Of a stretch of 64,000 bases of DNA, positions 40,845-52,574 are shown piece after piece; position 1 is the stretch's first letter, and the number at the start of each line of letters is the position of its first letter. A program made the translations under genes and the position numbers. Origin of the DNA: Rhopalosiphum padi. Taxonomy: Eukaryota > Arthropoda > Insecta > Hemiptera > Aphididae. The stretch covers positions 82,279,714 through 82,343,713 of the forward strand of contig NC_083598.1 of NCBI RefSeq assembly GCF_020882245.1. The letters are read 5' to 3'. The notes beneath the pieces are model-generated. The model was given only the letters and a program-made list of their open reading frames with translations, was not told the origin of the DNA and did no database searches.

Positions 40845-43800
40845 TAATTAATATTAATTTATTAATAACATTAATAATGCTCCATAATATTAGTTTTAGT
40901 TATAATTTTATACATATATATTATATATATTTTAATGTAAAAACAAACATCGAATATAATAATTATTGTTTTTTAATTGTTAAATTATCTGTGAAAAAAA
41001 ATACTTAACTTATGTTTAATTGTTTTTCTTTTCACGTGATATTCACGGTATCTATAGAATGTAAAAATGTAGAAGTAACACAAACATTTTAAGTTAAAAC
41101 AAATATTGAGTATCTATTATTTAAAATAAAATTTTTTGTATTATTTTATTATAATAAATACAATTCGTAATAATTTTTAATTAAGTATTTGAAAAACTTT
41201 GTGTTTGGCCTAGATGTTACAAATACCTTATCCTTTCAGATAAACCATTATTAAACTAGTTATTTAACAATTTCATAAAAAAAACTTATATCAGAATACA
41301 CTTCTCAATATTGTTAGAATAAATATTAACTTAAGAGATGACATATTCTGAAAAACAATCAAGAAATCAACTTCGCTAAAAAAATATTTTTCCACAATTC
41401 ACTCAAATAATTTGGAAATAATATTGAATATTTTCGATTTGGATAAGCCAACTTTTTCAGTAAATTTTTATTTTAGTTATTCACACTACAAACTAACATA
41501 ATACCCGATCACCGAACACTAATATGATGTGGCGTAATACAGATTCACCATATAAGTGCATTAATTGTACTACGACGATCAGCTATCCAGTGTGTCGGGT
41601 TAGGTAGCAAGCGCCTATAAGATCATATTATGGCCTAATGTGTTTACATTTTACGAATACCATGGCATCATTCCAATCAAAACTAAACATAAATATTAAT
41701 TTCAACTATTCACAAAATAATACAATTATTACTTATTATTTTGTCATTTTGTTAGATATTATTGCATGTAAATTTTTATTTTTAACTAATAACTAATTAG
41801 ATGCATACAATTATATCACACAAACGTTATTTTCTAACTGTCAAGTGCAGCCGGACAAATTATAATAACCTCATTAGCTATTAATATATTAAAATATTGA
41901 AGTTGGTAATTTTTTTTCTGTTATTTTATAGTACTTTTTTTAATTTATATATTCGCACAATAAAATTTCGGTTTGTGAATAAAAAATGTTGAAATAAGTG
42001 TAATACAAAATCCTTGTAAATTTTTCTTGAAGCAAATAATATTAATATGGTAATGATATTTTTATCAAAATACATGCAGGTTAAACATTTTTTTGCAAGT
42101 AATTGAAGTTCAATATTCGTCAAAATCATGAAATTATTACCTAATACCTATACTATTTTGTAGTTATAAATCTATGATTTAATATTTAATATATTCAATT
42201 TATATAGCTAAGGTTTGAAAATTTAATAAGAGGTTTCTCATAAGTAGAGCTTACTGATATCCTAAAAAATTGAAAATATATGTAATCTCAACTTGTATTA
42301 TTATTATTTTTTTTTTATTGAAATTTGAAATTCAAATTCGAAGAATTGCACTATATTTATAAATTAAAAATAGGTAATGATTTTAATATTATATTATTTT
42401 TTGTAATATAAAAATATCTGCGAGGACTTAAATATTTTATTTATATTATATTTTAATATAAGAAATTTTCAAAACATTTAAATTAACTTTAAGGTATCTA
42501 TTCATACCACAAACCTAATCATACCCTTCCACGGTAAATTGGTATTGACTCAAAAGTTAATAAATATTATATTATATGCTATAATTGTAATTTATAATTT
42601 ATAATAATTAATAAAATATTAAATTCGAATTTTTCGCAAAAATTAATGTACTCGTATTTTACTCAAATATATAAAAAAAAATTAATTAATTAATATAATA
42701 TATGTTAATGGATGGTTTCCGCTCAGAGTCGTTTATCGTATGCAATGACTGATAATTGAATTCAAATTTAACACAACCATTACAGTGACCTACTCAATAA
42801 TCAGGTACACAGATATCTGTACAGTATAGCAGTTATTTACTATCCTATTATTTTTTTTTATTGAAACTAATAAGTCTTTGACTGGTGGGACACGGAAACA
42901 TCTAATATTTATCTAATCTAAAACATGCGATGTTTACTTTAAAATATTAAAAAGTATTAAAGAATAAAATTATCATTTTTTTACTAACATTTATTTGATC
43001 TGTATAATTCATTGTGTTTAATATCCCAAAGATTACTGTTTTCCTCAAGGGAAATTAATTACAATACCTAAATCGATTCATATACATTAATCTATATTCG
43101 CATATTATTTATTTGAATACATGTGGCTTTGTGTTGAAATGTTTTTATTTATTTATTTTATTAAATATTTAAAGTATTAACTATTAGTGCATACAAACAA
43201 ATGTATTTGATATGATAATAAGATATTGTTTTATGTCATTACCGTGTTATATTAATTAAGGACTATCTTTAAAAATGTATTATAATTTGCTTACATCACA
43301 ATAAGTTATTTATTTTAGTTAATTTTATACTTATAATATGATTAATCGATATATATAAAAAAAGAATTCAAATCTGGTTTCGATTAAAACTAATAAGTAG
43401 GTATTGGGTATGATGGCTATTAGCTAGTTAAAAAGTAAAAAATGTTTCTTATGTAATCTATCGTAATCGATTGTTCCTAAATCATATTATACACTTCACT
43501 ATTTGTAAATAATTAGCAGCAGCATTTCGCACGAATGATCAATAAACATTTAATGAATTAATGATGGACTAATGGTCTCTTAAACATAATTTAATAGCTT
43601 GTAATTTATTCATTCAATTTTATTGAATCATTAAATCAATACATTTTTCATGCGATACGGTATTGATGTACTAAATAGCTTTAAAAATGTCTTATATTTT
43701 ATGAAAAATCAGTAAATTTGGAAGCAAAAGGTATAAATATACTTTAATTTGTCACTGTTTTCAACTTGATTAGTAATATATTTAGGTTTCTAAATATAAT

Positions 43801-45270
43801 TCGTTTAGATATATTTTACAGTTTCCATATGGTAAAATTATTCTTATCTAGTCAAATGTCTATTGAAATACTATGTCTTATTATATACTTCTGAGATAAC
43901 ATTAAAAACAGAGGGTGTATTTCAGTTTAAAATGATTGTACCTATTTTAACATTGATTATTACAAATGAAATATTTTTAAAATTGTATATTTTAAAAACA
44001 ATTATCAGAATAAAAATACAAGAAAATAAATCATATTACACTATTTAATTAATGAGTACCTACTTGTATACAGTTGCATAATATATATAATTTTATGCAT
44101 TAAAAGAAAAAAATACATATTATTATGACTTAAGATTATACTAATTTAGATGTAAAAACACTATGTAACTGTGCCCATTGGTTTTTACAATATTTTAATT
44201 TTCAAGCAAGCAATAGTCGTTTTTAAAATTTAATATTTCAAATAAGTATTAATAACTTGCTTGATGGAAGTCTCCAACATAAGCTATGTGCCTAGGCTAT
44301 TTAAAATAAGTTTAAAATTGGTTGACACACTATTAATAATTTTGAATAAAAAATACAAATTAGACCAATATAACATTTCATTTACTATAAATTATTGTAA
44401 AATTGACTATTGAACTGAAAAAAAAATGTGATTTAAAGCAAAGTATCTCACGGTTATAATTTCGTATATTTTTAAGTTATATACTGTATAGTGTATAATA
44501 TTGTCAATATGTACAAAATATATTAATAATTATAATTTAAAATATATTAATATGAATATGAATTATTTTATATACTATCTTATGTAGTGTAATAAAATAT
44601 ATTATACATTTAAATATTTAAAAAAATATAATTTTGAAATCATGTTTTTAATAGTTTTTTCCATTATAGCATCTTTGATAATTTATTGTAAAATGTAAAG
44701 TAAAATGTTTTTAATATAATAATTACATTTTAAAATTTTTAAATGTTTTTATCCGAGTGTATTATATGACTTATTTTTATATCATAATTTGTACTTGTAC
44801 GTAAAAATAATAATTAATAAATATTTTACATTAGTGTATTCTATTAAATTCCAATTAATAGTTCAAATTATTTTACTTAATACTTTAATAGCATATAAAA
44901 AAATCAAAGTTTGAATATCAAATAACTAAACGAATACTAATCATAATAAATTATAAATTATAAATACAATAGCACAGAATTAATATTTTTTAAATGTGAT
45001 GATTTATCATGTCTTATTATTTAAAAAAAAAAATCATTATATTATTATAATAAATGCTATAGGCTATTATATAGTTTATATAGTATAAAAGTTACAAGCA
45101 CGCGTGACGAAGTGTGAGAAGTAAAAAAAAAATGAGTGCCTTGTGATGACATGCTGTCCATTTTTTTTTAATTTTCTAATCGAGTGAAATATTTAAGTAT
45201 TTAAAATTAAGTAATTATGTAAATAATGACTTTTTTGTTTATTTTAATTGAAATTGAAATTATATTTTAT
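40845..45270. other. Intergenic region, no gene seen
   Basis: AT-rich DNA after GH31 copy 1, with the probable 3' UTR up to about 41160. A GC-richer patch at 41500-41640 has no open frame. No GH31 exon remnant is evident. Confidence 0.45.
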
Positions 45271-45542
45271 TAACATAAGTATCTAAACAAAATACTTCAG
45301 TACTAAAATAATTGAGTAAAGAACTTAATTTAATTATATTATATAATAAACAAATATACAATGACGTAGGTAATTTCATATTGTTGATAAAAATCACCAA
45401 TTCATAAAAATAAAATTTAACTATAAAAAACAATGCAATTCGCCTTTAGCAAGCACAGTATTCTTTGCTCCACCGGCACTGTCATTACATAATATGTTAT
45501 GTGTTTCAATTAAAACGAACCAATATGCGACCAATTTATTGG
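45271..45542 (+). pseudogene. Orphan GH31 promoter and first exon
   Basis: This segment aligns by eye with the upstream region and first exon of GH31 copy 1. It has the AACAAAATACTTCAG block (45285), a TATAAAA box (45422-45428) in the same local context, and an ATG at 45525 followed by a short reading frame and GGGTAACTATA, matching the GGGTAATTATA donor of copy 1 and the AGGTAATTATA donor of copy 2. The exon has 18 rather than 16 bases before the donor, so the splice phase is wrong for the family's exon 2. No exon 2 to 8 follows. It is a relic of a lost or truncated copy, or a solo duplicated promoter that might still transcribe. Confidence 0.6.
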
Positions 45543-46709
45543 GTAACTATATATTTTTAAAAATTATTATAATCATTTAGTAATTGAGTTCAAACAAAAC
45601 AAATTTAAATTATATATTATGGTTGTTAGTTTAATAAATAGTTATGTCGTTTGTTCAATTTAAAATTTCATTGGATTGTTTTCATAAAAATCGATCAATA
45701 TAGACTGTGAAACGTCTATATCCATTTTAAATATCATGTCTTTTATATAATGATTATCGTATTATTTATTTAACAGATTTTTATAATACAAATAAAAATT
45801 CCTATAATATTTACCTAAGTACTTATCCAATATTTTTGATTAATCAAGAGAAATAATATATTCACTGGCATAGAACGTAAAATGGAAATTCTACATTATT
45901 TATTAAAATTTGACTAACTAAAGTTTATTTTATTAAATTTCAAATATGTATTACTTTCAAAATTAATGAATTAAAAAATTGAAAATTAACGCTCAAAATA
46001 AATTATTTTTACGGTTGAATATTAACTATTTTAAAGATTATCAGTTAATTGTATAGGTACATGTATAGGTATATGCTTTCATCCATACTTATATACCTAC
46101 ACGTCCTACACTGATGTATGACTACAGATGTGTATACGCATACATAAACAGTTTAGCAATACCTAAGTTTGAACTTAGAAGATAATATAATTATACACAT
46201 CTATAATACGTATATAAAGAGGCATGCCGAACTATGTATTTGATAATTATAGTTATTACCAAACGTTAGTCATATACGAATCCAACAGCAGCTAAAACTC
46301 TAGAAATATTTTTCAGTACTTTATTAAATTGCTATCAATTTTTTTTTTCGTCAAATTTCATACCAGTTTTCAAACGAAAATACATAATGTCAGTATTTTT
46401 TAGACGCGCCAAGTTACTAAATCTTGTATTACCATAATCAGTTCTAGGAATACAGTCTGATACATATATAAAATTAAAAAGCAAAGTAAAAAGACCATGT
46501 AAAGAAACATTGGAAAAAGAAAAATTTTTACGGGAGCAGACAAACAAATATATAAATAAGCAAATTTGGAGATTTGACTTTTTAAAATCTGTATCATTTA
46601 AATTTTTACACTATATTTAATTGTTAACATTATTATATTACATATAATTATTATGATTATTATTAAAAACAATGTAAGCAATCAATATATATATCAATAA
46701 TAGGCTGAA

Positions 46710-46793
46710 GGGACTCAACTCGAACAACCTAACAATATTGGTTGGACTCAACTCCGATAACCCAAAAGTATTTGCGGGACTCGATTCAATGTC
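46710..46793. repeat. 33-bp period minisatellite, 2.5 units
   Basis: Units begin at 46710, 46743 and 46776, each starting KGGACTCRAYTC. The period is exactly 33 bases, or 11 codons. The plus strand is open through all units as GLNSNNLTILV, GLNSDNPKVFA, GLDS, and the minus strand is open too (ELSP-type units). It could be a fragment of a repetitive protein gene or of a transposon; there is no larger open frame around it. Confidence 0.6.
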
Positions 46794-47429
46794 AGCCTTA
46801 TATTTTATTAGATGTTTATAAAAGTTAAAAGTTATGGTTTTGTATTCTTGCTAGTGATAATATTCAAATTAAAAATAATATTTCATGATTATAATACATA
46901 TTAATATACTTATATTAATTAGGTAATATATTAATCTATGGTTTACAATTATAATAATGTTAATACATTTCTATATGTACCTACTACCTATACTGTAGTT
47001 ATTAACATTTCAACAAGTCATATTTAAATTATGTAAATAATGGTTCATTAGTTCAGTAGGTTAATTGAAATTTCAAAAGTAAGCGGTGAAATCACAGACT
47101 CTGACCACTACCCCTCCTCCAACCACAAAAAATGACGTACTTATATTTGCATATGAAAAATGATTTTGAGCGCAGATGGTTTGAAAACAAATTTCACTGA
47201 GCATATTTCTTGATATTATTATGTTTTTTGGTATAGGTATTAAAGTCTTTTATTAACTATTAGTATTATAGTAGGTTAATTTAATTTTTGTTGAAAACAT
47301 TGCATAATTGCATAATGCATATATTGATTTATAATATAATAATATGTATTTATATATTATATTTGATCTATGAACTACAAACTTTTTATTAATAAATTTA
47401 GTATTTCTGATATTAGTGGCCCACAGTTG

Positions 47430-47670
47430 TCGTAGTTAAGCTCTTATTTAACAGGAAGGACGCAATAGGTTATTGTTTCAGGTAAAATTTCAACTCTTTT
47501 TGCTAAACCGTCGGGTGTCCCTCAAGGAGGACCAATATTATCTTTGCTTTTCTATTATTTATAAATAAAAAAAAAAAATTACAAAGGTAATACAAAAAAA
47601 GATAAAACAAAAGTATCTTCATTGCAGATACATCGGACGACGGAAATGTATATTATGTCTTATGACTACT
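47430..47670 (+). pseudogene. LINE reverse-transcriptase fragment
   Basis: Reading in frame from 47442 gives SYLTGRTQ, a stop, VIVSGKIS, then PSGVPQGGPILSLL. This is the classical non-LTR retrotransposon order of a YL..R.Q-V-V-G block followed by SGVPQG(S/G)-LGPLLF. A possible eroded ADD-like active-site remnant follows near 47630. Stops are at 47466 and after 47560, so it is dead. Jockey/I-like superfamily membership is likely but not provable from so short a piece. Confidence 0.65.
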
Positions 47671-47927
47671 GACTAATTTACCAATATTGGTTTTATCTAT
47701 ACGATTTATTAGGTACTAGGAACTTTTTTGTCGCGTGTAAAGAATAAATTTACACACGCACCTGTATAGTGCATACATTGCACATACCAACAACCAGTTA
47801 TATCATGAATATTATGGTCGTTATTGATTTTTGAAATTCGGCGTTCACGCTGTATATAATATTTTTGTAGGCAGGTATATTTAATTGTGATACATATAAA
47901 TTTCGTCATAAGTCTATAGGTACCTCA

Positions 47928-47966
47928 TGACGTCACGGTAACGCTCTCCGTGTGACAGTGTCACAC
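47928..47966. other. CRE-like site plus 17-bp palindrome
   Basis: A perfect TGACGTCA palindrome (47928-47935) lies 14 bases before a perfect palindrome GTGTGACAGTGTCACAC (47950-47966). The first is the consensus of CREB/ATF bZIP sites. There is no gene within several kb, so either a distal element or part of a repeat is possible. Confidence 0.35.
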
Positions 47967-50160
47967 AAATTTATAGAATGACCCTATACATATGTCGATA
48001 TAAAATAAAGGGTGACATATTATTACGAGTATATACTTTTAATTCAAATGTAAATAAGAATTTTTCGGGTTTGAATATCATGCAGTCCAACAAAATATTA
48101 AATAATAAATAGTTATTGTAACTTGCATTATACAACTACAATAAAAAAATAATAATTTTATTATTAACAAATGATTGATAGTATTTAATACCAAATAGTT
48201 ATTGATAAATTTTGATGAAAATAAAAAATATCTCGTTGATAAGATATATTATTTAACAGGCTATTTAAAAATAAATGAAGATGTTCAAACAGGACAATGG
48301 AAACAATTCTGGTTTTAAATTGTTTTTTTTTCATTGTTAGATATTCCATTTCATTCATACTTCTAAACTTCTTATATATAAGGTTGAGTGACAGGCGGAT
48401 TAGAAGTATGACAGTTATAATATAATCAAACCCGTCAAATTGTATCCGGAACTTATATTTATGTATTTGAAGTGTGTGTACTATTTGGCTCGAGTACCTA
48501 TGCAGTATAGAAATTCAATCAATTAAAGGCTATTTTAATGTACTTATATTAAATGCTATTAGTCAAATTACATTTTTCCTTAGATTTATTTTTTCCACTT
48601 TCAAAAATTATTTCCTAAAGATGATTGCTGATATTACGAGTACACATTTATTTTTAATATAATAAGACTTATATAATGCATCGTTAGATATATTAATTGT
48701 TTATTGGAGTTTTAACGGGTTTTACCTTTTTTATGAATGCATATTTTTCATTTAAATGTAAGCACCTAACAAGAACACAATAGATAATATAATTTACTTA
48801 TTGATAATATATTTGTTAACGATATTTACTACCTATATACATTATAATCACAAATATATAATAGTGTTGTTTCACACACATTTTAAAACTCATTAGAAAC
48901 TTTGAAATTTGAATGTTTGGATTATTATTTTAGGTATACATATTTCAATACAATATGTCAATATCGTTCAGAAATATATTATTATATACCCAATTGCTTG
49001 TAGTAAGGTTAAGTGTGCAATTCCTGTTCCAATTATGGAGTGTTATTTATATGCCAACTAGGTACCTACCACAAATATTAATATAGAATAGGTTGTATCT
49101 ACAACAACGCTGAGTACAATTTATTTTAAAATCGAGAAACAGAATAAATTGAACTAATAAGCATACCTAACTAATATAAAGAAAAAAATGTATTTTATTT
49201 AATACAGTGTTATTAAATACGTCAATGTAAGTAAATAAGACGTCACTTGAAATGATTTATACATTAGACAAGTACAATAAAATAATAGAAAAATATGCAA
49301 GCAAACATTGTTAACACACACTATTAGTAATAAAAAAAAAAAATGGGTATTGCATTATAGTCGTTTAATGTATACACTGTCAAATATGTTACATAAGTTC
49401 ATGAAATTTACATTAGTATATTGACTATTGATTACGGAAATATTCGTAATTAATGTACAGTATAAAATATAAAATATATTATATATTGTCCCACTAAATA
49501 AAAATTAGTAAACAATAAACATATAAAATAATATATCAGCAGGTTTTGTCATTATGTTATTCTAATTTTTTTGATTCTAATAAAAAATATTATATTATAG
49601 TTAAATGTTGACAACTTTATGTTTATTGTCCATGTAAAAATTCATATTTGAATGAATACCTGTTGTTAATTTAATTTTGGATAGAACTATAATATATTGT
49701 AAACAATTCTAGGAAGTGAAGAAATAAAAGAGAGTATGAGATAATAAAGAAATTCCATTTAGAGTTGTTAATTAATATCTGAAAGAATATTACAAAATGC
49801 TAATAATTACAATATATGTAAATATTATCTAATTGAAATCAATAAAAAGTCTTAAATAAAATTTATTTTACGATTTTTAATTTATATTGCAATGACCAGA
49901 AAATTAATAGAAAATTAATTAGGTATTATAATGTTTATTGTATTTATATCTAATCCATTATTAAAAATGTATTTTCCATTGTATGTTATAAGTACCATTA
50001 TAAAACAATAGCTTGGTGAGCGAAGTAAAAGTAACACTTATAAACTACACAATTACATCCAATTCAATGTCAATATTATCTTATTTGCTACTACTATTTT
50101 TTAAAAAAAATTCAACATAATAATATGATTTATATAATATAAATATGAATAATTGATTCA

Positions 50161-50310
50161 TATAAACAAAACACTTCAAAATGATATTTAGTATCATTAA
50201 TATTTATCAATAGAATGACAGCCCATAACTTTTACATTAAATATTATATAATATGGGATATAGGATATTCAATATCATAATCCTCCGATAAGCCTTATCA
50301 TTATATTTGT
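50161..50310 (+). pseudogene. Weak remnant of GH31 upstream region
   Basis: AACAAAACACTTCAAAATG at 50165 resembles the block that opens the upstream regions of both GH31 genes. About 90 bases later a GATATTCAATATCATAA...CTTATC series resembles the upstream region of copy 2. No first exon follows. The alignment is by eye in AT-rich DNA. Confidence 0.35.
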
Positions 50311-50673
50311 CTGGTCTTACTTTACCTATATTATTAAAATTATAAAATTAATAATTATAATTATATACATATAGTATAGTTAAGTTTTAAAAAAAATTTA
50401 AAAATTCAACAAATATATTAGTTATTATGTCATATATATTTTATTGATATAAACGCTAATCGGCTTTTTACATATCTAGGTATAGTAGTATAGTATAGAT
50501 AATACATTAAATTACATAAGTGATGTAGATAACAAAATATAATAAAAAAAATAAAAAAATAAATGAATAATAAAAACATACTAAAATACAGACATTTAAG
50601 GACATAATATATTAACATTATTATTGTTTACATTGCGCATAGCTTTAACAAAAGACTACTAAAAGACTACTAA

Positions 50674-50700
50674 TTTCTATTGAATCAATTTCAATAGAAA
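50674..50700. repeat. Perfect 11-bp inverted repeat
   Basis: TTTCTATTGAA and TTCAATAGAAA separated by 5 bases. A tandem AAAAGACTACT pair precedes it at about 50649-50670. Function unknown. Confidence 0.6.
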
Positions 50701-51310
50701 AGTATGATCAGCCTTTAGTCGCCTGTCTTCAAGAGGCAAGAGATTTAGTGCACCTATGACAGATTGATAAAAATGTTGGGAATGATCAATTTTAGTAGGA
50801 ATCCAGCATAACCGAGGAAGCGATTTCGCGCTCGTTCAACTAATTCGTCCAAAATGTTATTATTAAATATTTATTTATTTTTGAAAGGTATACAATGTAC
50901 TTGAATAGGGTAGGTCAAGTATTTTTTGGTCTCATTCAACATTGAAAAGTATAAAACCATAAACTCTGTATTCATCCCTTGGTTAATGTTATTGAGATTA
51001 AACTGAACATACAAAGATACAATTTTAATGATTTAAATAAGTATTTTATTATAAAATAAACTAATTTCGTCTTTGCACCGTTAAATTAATTTAAGTCTTT
51101 TTACCGAAATTCATATCGGTGTTTTATTGTTTTATGAAATTCACTTAATTTTTAAAAAATTTCAAGTTTAAGCAATACGATATGAAATATGAAACTAATT
51201 ACTATTTACTATAATTAATATTATTATTTTAATAGATTAACTTGCATTCATTTTTTAAATTTTGAGCACTTTAAACTAAATTAGAAGAAAACAGATATTC
51301 TCATAAGCTT

Positions 51311-51342
51311 GATAAAACGAATAAAAGTGGAGTCACCCTGTA
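51311..51342 (-). repeat. Solo terminus of foldback family
   Basis: Ends in GAGTCACCCTGTA, which inverted reads TACAGGGTGACTCC, like the right end of the element at 25488-26079. No matching inverted arm was found, so it is a truncated or diverged copy, or a chance resemblance. Confidence 0.35.
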
Positions 51343-52380
51343 AGTAATAACTAATATAATTTCAAAACTATAATTAAATACAAATTGAATGAATTAATAT
51401 TAAGTATTTATAAAACTATGATATTTTTCGTTGTTGTTGTTTTTTTTAAGTATCAAAAACACATATTATCTGGAGACTGGATATAAACTAGAAGATATGA
51501 CAACAAGGAAATTATTTACAAGAAAAATACTCATTCAAATGAAACAATAAAAGTTGGTAATCCAACCGGATGAAGATATGATAAATAAAATAAATATAAA
51601 AGTATATGACGTTCATATAAACGTCAACAGTTGATCTATGTAAGATTATTAAAGAATTACACTTGACACACTAATTAAACAAAATTAATTGTTAACCAAC
51701 TAATATGGAAAATATTTAAATTATTAAAAAAATATATCTATAAAATGAAAAAAAGTTTATCAATGTTACCAATATAAATTATGTTTTTAATATTTTTTGA
51801 TAACTATTTGAAATAAAATATTAATTTAATATAACAAATAAAAAGAGCGAAGATTTTATAACTTGTTAAATAAATATTTATTTAAAATAAAAACGAAACA
51901 AACTGTTAAATGGCTAGAAAGTATACATGATTATGAATTAAGAAGTATTAGGAAAATAATCCTACTGTAGATAAATTAAAACCTCACCAGGATAACATTA
52001 TTTTACTTAACCAATTAATAATCTTATTCCAATGTTCTATTTTAAATATTTGTACTCAATGTACTCTTTAAAAATCAATATTAGGTAATCTTTTTAAAAT
52101 TATGTACGTATAGTATGAAGTACCATTGAATAAGTGAAAATTAGCTATTGACTGACTGATGTCATTACGTCACCAATATATTTATAAAAAACCAAAAAAA
52201 ATGGTGCATACTAAATATTAAAATGTATCAAAACTATTGATTAGCTATCTATTGGTAATCCATATTTTGTGATAGTAAAATTACAGTAAACCGATTAAAT
52301 TCGGAAATAATTATTATAAAAAAATTGTTTTTTTTTTTTCTAGTAAATTAAATAATAATTCATTATCCAAATAAAGATTA

Positions 52381-52574
52381 GCTTATGTAAACAGAATACT
52401 TCAATACCATTTGTTTTAGTTAAAGTCATTATCATGATACAATATTCAGTGTCATAAATCTTATCGAATTCGAATAACATTTATATAATACGGATGATAT
52501 CCAAACAACACGAACCATTGATATGCTGACACTCCTCGCGCATGGACCGTCAAACTTTTAACAGAAAATTAAAA
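52381..52574 (+). promoter_or_regulatory. GH31 copy 2 upstream region
   Basis: Shares the AACAGAATACTTCAATA-type opening block with copy 1. A TATATAAT word at about 52489 could act as TATA box, with the start codon about 85 bases downstream. Confidence 0.4.

Larger units (their letters stand above)
45543..52380. other. Intergenic region between orphan exon and GH31 copy 2
   Basis: AT-rich DNA without supportable genes. It holds a 33-bp-period repeat (46710), a LINE reverse-transcriptase fragment (47430), a CRE-like palindrome cluster (47928), an upstream-region remnant (50161), an 11-bp perfect inverted repeat (50674) and a solo transposon-like terminus (51311), listed separately. Confidence 0.5.

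Noticed and set aside
51100..51342. Third complete foldback element ending at 51342
   Set aside because: Only one terminus matches; I could not find a convincing inverted arm, so only a solo end is listed.
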